Below are positions 24,457 through 30,601 of a DNA stretch of 39,868 nucleotides, one piece after another. The position numbers were made by a program, and so were the translations under genes. The notes under the pieces were generated by a model. That model did no database searches and was not told where the DNA came from. It worked only from the letters and a program-made list of their open reading frames with translations. Numbering within the stretch: position 1 is the stretch's first letter; every line of letters starts with the position of its first letter. The stretch is taken from NCBI RefSeq assembly GCF_004348545.1, contig NZ_SMKL01000058.1, positions 1 to 39,868 of the forward strand, in the 5' to 3' direction. This DNA is from Jiangella ureilytica. GTDB lineage: Bacteria; Actinomycetota; Actinomycetes; Jiangellales; Jiangellaceae.

Positions 24457-25258
24457 AGGTGTGCTCCTCCATCAGGGACTCCGCGGCCGGGGCCAGCCGG
24501 GTGCGATGGCGCTCGATCAGCTCGTGCACGGCGCCGATGACGACCCGGGTGCTGCGGAACAACGGAGCCGCCGCGAACCGCCGTCCGTACGGAGCCCCCA
24601 CGCTCAGGGAGTCCGACGCCGCCTGGTCCCAGGCCATCGAGGCGAGGACGGGCACGCCGAGCGCGGAGTGGATCTCGCGCGCGCGGTACGGCTGGCCCTC
24701 GCCGACCAGCAGCATGGCGAGGGTGTCGTCGCCCTGGCCGAGCTCGACGAGGTCGTCGCGCAGCACGTTCACGCGGGCCCGGGCCGCGCTGACGGCGGGC
24801 AGCGTGGTGCGGGTGACGAGCAGGACGGCGTCGGCGGAGCGCAGCAGCGGCATCGGGCCGTGTCGCATGCCGAGCCGTCCGGCGTCGACGATGACGTCGG
24901 TGCCGGTGCGCTCGAGGTTGGCCAGCACGATGCTCAGCGGCGACCAGAGCTTGTCCATGCTGGCTGCCTGCTGGGCGTTGACCAGGCCCGGGACCAGCCG
25001 GACGCGATCCTCGATGAGCGCGATCGTCTGGTCGTAGAACTTCTCGTCGAGCACGCCGCGCCGGTGCGCCACGGCCAGGCTGACCAGGCCGCGGTCGGGC
25101 GGGACGGTGCCGCGCAGGTAGCCCGCGAGGATGCTGCTGCTGCCGGCGACGTCGGCCTCGATCAGCACGACCGGCCGCGGCCACAGCATGGCCATGGCCA
25201 GCGCCGTGGTTGTGACGCCCGGTGCGCCCCGTGCCGAGGTGAGAGCGACGACCGCCAT
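24449..25258 (-). CDS. tadZ: TadZ/CpaE-like ParA-superfamily protein
   Basis: Expected to position the pilus machine at a site in the cell. The 269-residue product has a ParA/MinD-like fold with VVLIEADVAGSSSILAGYL and VIVDAGRLG. The P-loop is degenerate (SARGAPGVTTTAL), lacking the lysines of GGVGKTT, as in the atypical TadZ group, so ATP hydrolysis is doubtful. There is no receiver domain. The ATG at 25258 is chosen: GGGAGG lies six to seven bases upstream and TGATG overlaps the cpaB stop. Confidence 0.85.
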   Translation of the reverse strand: MAVVALTSARGAPGVTTTALAMAMLWPRPVVLIEADVAGSSSILAGYLRGTVPPDRGLVSLAVAHRRGVLDEKFYDQTIALIEDRVRLVPGLVNAQQAASMDKLWSPLSIVLANLERTGTDVIVDAGRLGMRHGPMPLLRSADAVLLVTRTTLPAVSAARARVNVLRDDLVELGQGDDTLAMLLVGEGQPYRAREIHSALGVPVLASMAWDQAASDSLSVGAPYGRRFAAAPLFRSTRVVIGAVHELIERHRTRLAPAAESLMEEHTYG

Positions 25259-25956
25259 CACTCGCCTCCCGCGCGCGACATGAGGATCACGACGATGCGC
25301 CCGGTGGCGACGCGCGCGGCGAGGTCGGGGGCGCGCACCTCGGGCAGGATGACGTCGACGATGCGCTGCCCGGTCTCTTCCTCGGTGTGCGACGAGACCA
25401 CGGTGGCCTCGATGGACTCGGGTGTGGAGCCGGGCGGGTCGTCCTGCGGGTTCGGCGTGTCGACGATGCGGACGGTGTCGCCCGGGCGCAGCGGCTCGCT
25501 GGGCAGTTGGGCGCTGGTGACGGCGACGCCGACCATGGCCTCGCCCTCGGCCGGCTGGACGGTGCCGCTGAACGAGTTCTCGGTGATGAGCGAGCCGGCC
25601 GGCAGGTCGAAGGACGCGTAGTGGCCGACCACTTCGTCCTGCCGGGTCGCGCGGACGGGGTCGAGCGCGGGGTCGGCGTTGATGCTCGCCGTCGTGAGGT
25701 CGTCGGCGGTGATCAGCTCGCCGCGGGCGACGTCCTCGCGGACCGCGAGCACCTCGACGGTGTCGCTCATGCTCGTGGCCAGCCAGGCCGCGCCCAGGCC
25801 GCCGAGGGCGACGAGGGCCACGCCGAGGCCGATCAACGCCGGCCGGCGTCGCTGCTTCGGGGGTGCGGCGACCGCCGGTTCCAGCTTGGCCTCGGCGATG
25901 TCGAACTGGTCGTCGAGGTGATCGGAAGCCGGCTGATGGGTGGGGGGCGAACTCAT
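25258..25956 (-). CDS. cpaB: Flp pilus assembly protein CpaB/RcpC
   Basis: The 232-residue product has a basic cytoplasmic N-terminus, one membrane helix (about 40-63, ALIGLGVALVALGGLGAAWL) and a SAF domain (EVLAVREDVARGELITADDL), the layout of CpaB/RcpC. A typical C-terminal RcpC region follows (LRPGDTVRIVDTPNP). In Gram-negative Tad systems it sits near the secretin; here no secretin exists and it presumably acts at the outer face of the membrane. Confidence 0.9.
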   Translation of the reverse strand: MSSPPTHQPASDHLDDQFDIAEAKLEPAVAAPPKQRRRPALIGLGVALVALGGLGAAWLATSMSDTVEVLAVREDVARGELITADDLTTASINADPALDPVRATRQDEVVGHYASFDLPAGSLITENSFSGTVQPAEGEAMVGVAVTSAQLPSEPLRPGDTVRIVDTPNPQDDPPGSTPESIEATVVSSHTEEETGQRIVDVILPEVRAPDLAARVATGRIVVILMSRAGGE

Positions 25957-25993
25957 CGGTGCCGTCCTGCGTGTCCGGGGAAGGGGGGTGGAG

Positions 25994-26500
25994 CTAGGTG
26001 ATGCTGTCGAGGTAGTACGCGAGCGCCAGGGTCGCCAGCCGGCTGCGGGAGCCGGCGCCGAGCTCGGTGACGAGCCTGTCGAGCACTTCGTAGTCCTGTT
26101 CGTACAGACGGATGTTGAGCGGTGAGAGGGGCTGGGCCACGGGAAGCTGGGGCTTCGCCGTGCGGGCGGTGAAGAGTCGGCCTCCGATGCTGCTGGACTC
26201 GTGGTGCAACTTGGTCAGGTGCTCGTGCCCGGCCTCGATGGCGTCGATGAGGATCTGCCCGTTGGACCTGCCGGACCGCTGGCGCTCCGCCGCCACCAGC
26301 GAGAGCAGGGACGACGGGACGTGCACGACGCTCGGCTTGATGACGGGGGTGCCCGCCAGCCGGCCGCCGTCGTGCGTCGGCTCGTCGACCGGGTCGACCG
26401 CGGCGCCCCGGGTCAGGACGTCGTCGTCCAGGCCCGTGGGACCGACCGCCGGGCTCATGCCCTGCCGCAGGAACTCAGCGGTCGGAGTGCTCTCGGTCAA
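25994..26500 (-). CDS. Unknown protein with a C-terminal RHH-like segment, first gene of the Tad operon
   Basis: The 168-residue product is not recognised as a named family. Its last 45 residues (PLNIRLYEQDYEVLDRLVTELGAGSRSRLATLALAYYLD) look like a ribbon-helix-helix unit: a short strand followed by two helices with a GxxSRS turn. A second similar stretch, SVVHVPSSLLSLVAAERQRSGRSNGQILIDAI, precedes it, so two RHH-like repeats are possible. It begins with TTG at 26500, supported by GGGAGG seven bases upstream. As first gene of the operon it could be an autoregulator; DNA binding is inferred. Confidence 0.75.
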   Translation of the reverse strand: MTESTPTAEFLRQGMSPAVGPTGLDDDVLTRGAAVDPVDEPTHDGGRLAGTPVIKPSVVHVPSSLLSLVAAERQRSGRSNGQILIDAIEAGHEHLTKLHHESSSIGGRLFTARTAKPQLPVAQPLSPLNIRLYEQDYEVLDRLVTELGAGSRSRLATLALAYYLDSIT

Positions 26501-26626
26501 CGCCGGCCTCCCTCGAGACGGTGCGAGGCCGCGCCCTGCACGGGCGGCCTCGTGGCACGAGGGTATGTGACTGGAGCCACAACTGCATAGGGCACGGATT
26601 GTTAAGTCTTGGCGAGCGTCTGGCGA

Positions 26627-26646
26627 ATGTATGACCCATGTATGGG
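26627..26646. promoter_or_regulatory. ATGTATG direct repeat, one helical turn apart
   Basis: Two ATGTATG heptamers with an 11-bp period; the second is also inside the near-palindrome CCCATGTATGGG (26635-26646). They lie 127-146 nt upstream of the first Tad gene. This spacing suits a dimeric activator or response regulator; binding is inferred. Confidence 0.4.
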
Positions 26647-26730
26647 CTCCGTCCGAGCCGGTGCGAGCCGCCCTGCCGACTCACCCGTTCAGACGATCCT
26701 GAGCCCAGACCCCGGCGCGCGCAACCCGAA

Positions 26731-26762
26731 CGGGTCACTTCGATGATCATGGACGTGACCCG
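26731..26762. promoter_or_regulatory. Concentric dyad, candidate operator
   Basis: Arms CGGGTCAC (26731-26738) and GTGACCCG (26755-26762) share an exact centre with an inner palindrome ATGATCAT (26743-26750). The outer arms are about two helical turns apart. The symmetry is exact; a regulatory role is inferred. Confidence 0.5.
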
Positions 26763-26830
26763 TGTGACATGCGTGAACGATGTGGCCGATCGACACGGCG
26801 GACGACGGCGGCAGCCTGCGGTCAGGCGAC

Positions 26831-26896
26831 GGCCGGGCAGCCATGAGGCAAGGGCCGGGCAGCCGTCAGGCAAGGGCCGGGCAGCCGTCAGGCGGC
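26831..26896. repeat. Three 22-bp tandem repeats overlapping a stop codon
   Basis: Units at 26831-26852, 26853-26874 and 26875-26896 share the core GGCCGGGCAGCC and an AGGC block, with only a few differences. The third unit includes the stop codon of the leftward gene ending at 26888. There are no spacers, so this is a simple tandem array. Confidence 0.85.
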
Positions 26897-27688
26897 GGCG
26901 GGGACGTCGGCGCGGACCTGCGCGGCGACCTTGCGGACGGCGCGGCTGGCCCGCTGCCGGGCGGCCGGCCAGCTGAGCCCGTGCCGCTCCGCGGCCGCGG
27001 CGCCGCCCTCGGTGCCGGGCGCCGGCGTGTAGATGTCGAGGATCAGCGTCGCGTCGCCCGCCGTGATGGTGCCCTCGTCGACCGCCCACGTGAGCAGGTC
27101 GAGCAGTTCGTGGTCGGCGGTGGTGCGGGCCGACGGCGCCACGGGCAGGAGATCGGCGGCCAGGACGTCCGGACTCGTGGGCGTCTCGCTGAGCTGATGG
27201 GTGAGCTCGGTGGTGACGGCGCGGAGCGTCTCCATGGCGATGTTCGCGGCCACCTTGGCCGGGCGGCGCTCGATGGGATAGGTCGCGATGGTCGTCCACA
27301 GCGCGGCGACGGCGGTGTGCTCGAGGCTGGGCCGGGTGTCGCGGCCGGCCCGCGTCATGGCGATGCGCACGGCCTTGCCGAGCATGAGCTGCAGAACGGT
27401 GCGGCCGGCCAGCGAGTCGCCCGTGCGGGCGAGCCGCAGCAGCGCCAGGAGGATCCGGTCGGCCTGCTCGCCTCCGGCGCCGGAGACCGCCGGCTCGACG
27501 TCGCCGAGCGTCAGGCAACCGGTCAGCTCGGGGTGCCGGACGGCCCAGCGGGCGACCGCGGACTCGGTGTACGGGTCGGCGCACAGCCGGCTCCATTCGG
27601 CGTTCAGCCGGCCCACGAGACTGGCGTCGGTGCGGCGGCGGGCGCCGGTGCGGGTGACGTCGTGGCCGCTGGCGAGAGTGGTCGGCAT
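26888..27688 (-). CDS. Unknown protein, possible divergent sigma-like regulator
   Basis: The 266-residue, mostly helical protein is not confidently assignable. The middle part (RTVLQLMLGKAVRIAMTRAG, then HTAVAALWTTIATYPIERRPAKVAANIAMETLRAV) resembles the helical layout of sigma region 2. The C-terminal part (ITAGDATLILDIYTPAPGTEGGAAAAERHGLSWPAARQRASRAVRKV) has the look of a region 4 helix-turn-helix. There is no membrane segment or catalytic motif. The ATG has GGAGGAG upstream. It is transcribed away from the T4SS-like operon and lies between that operon and the Tad operon, so it is a natural candidate regulator of both. The sigma call is tentative. Confidence 0.6.
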   Translation of the reverse strand: MPTTLASGHDVTRTGARRRTDASLVGRLNAEWSRLCADPYTESAVARWAVRHPELTGCLTLGDVEPAVSGAGGEQADRILLALLRLARTGDSLAGRTVLQLMLGKAVRIAMTRAGRDTRPSLEHTAVAALWTTIATYPIERRPAKVAANIAMETLRAVTTELTHQLSETPTSPDVLAADLLPVAPSARTTADHELLDLLTWAVDEGTITAGDATLILDIYTPAPGTEGGAAAAERHGLSWPAARQRASRAVRKVAAQVRADVPAAA

Positions 27689-27941
27689 CGGGTGGCTCCT
27701 CCGGGGTGGATCGACGCGTCCACCGTCGCCCGCGGGGCTTGCCCGGCCACTTGCCCGCGGTGGTCCGGAGCCGGTCGCGCCTCTTGCCCGCGCGGGGAGT
27801 GCGCAGGTCAGCGCCTTGCCCGATGACCGTCATGATCCGAATGCCCGATCCTCGCCGGCAACGCGAAGCGATCACCCCGTCACAAGACGCCATCCCCCGG
27901 CACCTACGCAGACGACCGACCCCGCGACCGAGGAGCCCGCG
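27689..27941. promoter_or_regulatory. Divergent control region with four CTTGCCCG octamers
   Basis: The 253-nt gap between the sigma-like gene and the T4SS-like operon carries exact CTTGCCCG copies at 27738-27745, 27750-27757, 27783-27790 and 27815-27822 (steps of 12, 33 and 32 bp). It also has an inverted repeat GGTGGA/TCCACC at 27705-27724. The shared promoter-like motif lies downstream at 27878-27907. Octamers just upstream of a promoter suggest activator sites. Confidence 0.65.
27878..27907 (+). promoter_or_regulatory. Shared promoter-like motif upstream of the T4SS-like operon
   Basis: CGTCACAA (27878-27885), 17 nt, CCTAC (27903-27907), then 34 nt to the ATG at 27942. Same boxes and spacer as before flp, the YbjN gene and the SLT/CHAP gene. 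Confidence 0.75.
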
Positions 27942-28211
27942 ATGACAGAGCGCTTCAGCAACCGGCAGTCCCTCCTGGACGCGGCCACGGTTCTGGCGGC
28001 GCGACGGGCCATCGACCGCGAGTTGGCGCACCTCATCGCCGACCCCTTCGATCGCGACGCGGCCAAGCGGCTGCACGACGTGGTCGGGGCCAACGCCGAC
28101 CGGGCACAAGAGGCGCTCGAGCGCCTGGTGCACGTCACCGAGCTGCGCGAGCCCTGGGAGCCCGGCGGCGCGGCCGACGCCGAAGCGACACACGAGGAAC
28201 CGGCACCATGA
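27942..28211 (+). CDS. Small helical protein of unknown function, first T4SS-locus gene
   Basis: The 89-residue product is largely helical and charged (AATVLAARRAIDRELAHLIADP then RLHDVVGANADRAQEALERLVHV), without a signal peptide or membrane segment. It is not recognised. GAGGAG lies six bases before the ATG, and the stop overlaps the TcpC-like start (ATGA), so it belongs to the operon. A cytoplasmic accessory or chaperone-like role is possible but unproven. Confidence 0.82.
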   Translation: MTERFSNRQSLLDAATVLAARRAIDRELAHLIADPFDRDAAKRLHDVVGANADRAQEALERLVHVTELREPWEPGGAADAEATHEEPAP

Positions 28212-29428
28212 AGGTCAACTGGGGCTTCGGCCCGCCCAAGGACACCGATGGCGGCGACACCGCGCCGCGCGAGAAGTCCGCGCCCTCGGAGCAGCACACG
28301 TGGACCGGCGGCTCCCAGCTCGCCACCCGGGTGGTCGTCGGGCTGCTGTGGGCCGCGCTGATCGCCGGTCCGCTGGCGCTGGCGCTGCAGATGCTGCTGC
28401 CCGAGTCGCGCCCGGTGGTCCGCCAGGACGGCTACGTCGACCGCATCGGCGAGGCGGCCGCCGTCAGCGAGTTCGCCGAGCGCGCCGTCGTCGCCTGGCT
28501 CGAGACGCCGGCCGAGGAGTCCGACGTCCTGCGCGCCTACTTCGGCGACCTCGGCCTGGCCCGCCCCGACATCCCGTGGACCACCGACGGCTCCGCCGTC
28601 GCCGAGATCGTCAAGGACGACACCGGCCTCTGGTCGGTCACCGTCGGCGTCGACGCCACCGAGGGTGAGCCGCCGGCCGACGCCGCGCCGGCCCAGACGC
28701 CCGCCGGCGAGGCCGAGGAGCCCGCCGAGGCCGGTGAGACGCCGGCGGCGGGCGAGGACGACGCCGACGCCGAGCCGGTGCAGCGGGTCACGTCCGGCCG
28801 CCTCTACTTCCAGCTGCCGGTCCTCTACGTCGACGGGCAGATGATCGCCCAGGCGCTGCCCTCGCCGGTGCCGGCGCCCGGCGACTTCGACCAGCTGACG
28901 TCCGCGTACGACCACGGCCTCGCCGCCGACCATCCCGCGTTCGCCAGGGTGGCCAACTTCCTGGGCGCCATGCTCGTCAGCGGCGACCAGGCCTCGCTCG
29001 AGGCCTACAGCAGCCCGGGCACGTCGTTCCGGGCACTGAATCCGGTGCCCTACGCCGGCGTCCAGGTCGACACCATCGTCGCCGCCGGCGGCGAGGCGCC
29101 GAGCGAGGAGCCGGCCGACGGCGAGACCGCCGAGGTCCAGGCCAACGTCACCCTCAGCGGCTCCAACGGCGAGCAGCTGGGTGCGCAGTACTCCCTGGTG
29201 CTCCAGGCGCGCGAGGGACGGTGGGAGGTGGCCCGGCTGCGCACGTCGCCCGCGCTGGCCGAGCCCGTCCCCATCCCCACGCCGTCGCCGGCCGCCACCG
29301 CGACTCCTGGGACGAGCACCTCTGAGGGGACCTCGTCCCAGGGCCCAGGCCCGACACCGTCCGACACACCGACGAGGGAGGCCGGATCAGACCCAGCACC
29401 CACGGGGTCGACCACCGAGTCGCCCTAG
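28208..29428 (+). CDS. TcpC/VirB8-like conjugation or secretion scaffold protein
   Basis: The 406-residue bitopic membrane protein has a short cytoplasmic N-terminus, one helix at about 38-64 (LATRVVVGLLWAALIAGPLALALQML) and a large outside part with two NTF2-like domains. They are split by an Ala/Glu-rich linker (about 155-195), and a Ser/Thr/Pro tail follows. The motif run from FAERAVVAWLE to the repeated strand pattern with TSGRLYFQLPVLYVDG fits TcpC, the VirB8 counterpart in Gram-positive conjugation systems. The ATG overlaps the previous stop. It would bridge membrane channel and wall. Confidence 0.72.
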   Translation: MKVNWGFGPPKDTDGGDTAPREKSAPSEQHTWTGGSQLATRVVVGLLWAALIAGPLALALQMLLPESRPVVRQDGYVDRIGEAAAVSEFAERAVVAWLETPAEESDVLRAYFGDLGLARPDIPWTTDGSAVAEIVKDDTGLWSVTVGVDATEGEPPADAAPAQTPAGEAEEPAEAGETPAAGEDDADAEPVQRVTSGRLYFQLPVLYVDGQMIAQALPSPVPAPGDFDQLTSAYDHGLAADHPAFARVANFLGAMLVSGDQASLEAYSSPGTSFRALNPVPYAGVQVDTIVAAGGEAPSEEPADGETAEVQANVTLSGSNGEQLGAQYSLVLQAREGRWEVARLRTSPALAEPVPIPTPSPAATATPGTSTSEGTSSQGPGPTPSDTPTREAGSDPAPTGSTTESP

Positions 29429-29471
29429 CTCACCCGCCAGCAACCCAGCCCGCTCATAAGGAGAAGGAGCC

Positions 29472-29795
29472 ATGAGCCTCATCACCGGACTCACGGCGAC
29501 GGCACCCGACCTCGCCACCTCGTCCATCACCATCCAGGCCGGACTGCTCGACTGGACCACCGACACCGCCTCGAACCTGCAGACGGTGCTCCGAGTGGTG
29601 GCCATCACCGTGGCCATCCTGTTCGTGGTCTTCAAGGCGGTCCAGTCGAAGTTCGCCATCGGCACGATCATCGTGTCCGCTCTCGCGGCCGGCGTCTTCA
29701 TCTGGATCGTCTACAACGTCACCGCCCTGCGCGACACCGTCGGCGAAGACCTCCCCGGGTCGGCGCCGGTGTCGCACCAGGTCGACATCACCTAG
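29472..29795 (+). CDS. Small two-helix membrane protein of the T4SS locus
   Basis: The 107-residue product has two hydrophobic helices (VLRVVAITVAILFVVFKAV and IGTIIVSALAAGVFIWIVY) connected by a short basic loop. That layout is shared with VirB2-type pilins and other small T4SS membrane proteins, but similarity is too weak to name it. AGAAGGAG precedes the ATG at 29472. The position between TcpC- and TcpE-like genes supports a structural role. Confidence 0.8.
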   Translation: MSLITGLTATAPDLATSSITIQAGLLDWTTDTASNLQTVLRVVAITVAILFVVFKAVQSKFAIGTIIVSALAAGVFIWIVYNVTALRDTVGEDLPGSAPVSHQVDIT

Positions 29796-29851
29796 CCCGT
29801 AGGGCGCCCATGCAGGCCGGCCACGAGACCCCAGGGCGGAGGTGACGATCG

Positions 29852-30601
29852 ATGGCCGAAGACCAGGACGACCTGGAGACCGTCAAGTACTACACGCGGG
29901 CGCGCAAGTTCCCGCAGCTGCTCGGGCGCATGCCCGACGGCACGAAGATCCCCGGTGGGCCGTACACGGTCCAGCAGCTGATCGCGGCCATCATCATCAT
30001 CGTGGTCGGCGGGCTGACCATCGACACGTGGGGCGTCTTCGGCGTGTTCGGCAACGTCGCCCTGCTGTTCGGGACGGCGTTCGGCGCGGTCTTCCTCATC
30101 GGCCGCCTGCCGATGAACGGCCGCAACCCGCTGTACGCCCTGCTCGGCCTCTACCGGGTCGTCAACGCGCCCGCGTCGGGCAGGTACCAGGGCCGGCCGG
30201 TGAAGTTCCGGCGGCCGCGACGCGTCCGGCACCGCACCAACGTCTACCTCGGCCCGCTGCCGGGCACCGATCCGTGGGCTGGGCTCGAGCCCGGCACCGC
30301 GGTGGCGGCCGGCGGCACCGAGCTGCCCGCCGGTCTGCCCGACGGCTTGCGGCTCCGGCTCGAGCGGACCCCGCCCCCGCTCGACGAGGCGCCCGATCAG
30401 CCGGTCGCGCCGGAACCGGTGGCGGCCGCGGCCACCGGGCCGCTCAGCGGGGTCCAGGCACTGCTGGCCCTGCTCCCGCCCGACCAGCAGGAATCCACCG
30501 CCGCCAGGCGCCCGGCGCCGCATACCCGCGGACCGCAGCGCGCCGCCGTCCGGCACGGGAACGGCGAGTTCCACGACTCTTGGGGTGAAGACGATGCGTA
30601 G
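29852..30601 (+). CDS. TcpE/VirB3-like membrane protein
   Basis: The 249-residue product has a conserved N-terminal part with two membrane helices (LIAAIIIIVVGGLTIDTWGVFG and ALLFGTAFGAVFLIGRLPM), a basic stretch, and a low-complexity Pro/Ala C-terminal half. It lies directly before the VirB4-type ATPase gene, the place of VirB3/TcpE/PrgI-type proteins that help anchor the ATPase. Its end overlaps the VirB4 gene start by up to 17 bases. The assignment rests on layout and position more than on motifs. Confidence 0.65.
   Translation: MAEDQDDLETVKYYTRARKFPQLLGRMPDGTKIPGGPYTVQQLIAAIIIIVVGGLTIDTWGVFGVFGNVALLFGTAFGAVFLIGRLPMNGRNPLYALLGLYRVVNAPASGRYQGRPVKFRRPRRVRHRTNVYLGPLPGTDPWAGLEPGTAVAAGGTELPAGLPDGLRLRLERTPPPLDEAPDQPVAPEPVAAAATGPLSGVQALLALLPPDQQESTAARRPAPHTRGPQRAAVRHGNGEFHDSWGEDDA

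Larger units (their letters stand above)
26501..26887. other. Intergenic region before the Tad operon, with symmetric and repeated sites
   Basis: No gene is supported in these 387 nt. They hold a heptamer direct repeat ATGTATG (26627-26633 and 26638-26644, 11 bp apart), a concentric dyad at 26731-26762, and most of a 22-bp tandem repeat (26831-26896). The least GC-rich part, about 26580-26640, is the likeliest promoter zone for the leftward Tad operon. I could not pick a convincing -35/-10 pair. Confidence 0.7.

Noticed and set aside
26560-26581. Fifth copy of the shared promoter motif before the Tad operon
   Set aside because: On the minus strand AGTCACAT is present, but the position 17 nt on reads CCGCC rather than CCTAC, so it fails the downstream box.
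26831-26896. CRISPR array
   Set aside because: Units of 22 bp are directly abutting with no spacers, and no cas genes are nearby.
27288-28211. 307-codon plus-strand frame including the 89-residue gene
   Set aside because: The upstream part crosses the sigma-like gene on the other strand and the promoter region; the ATG at 27942 has a proper ribosome site and marks the true start.
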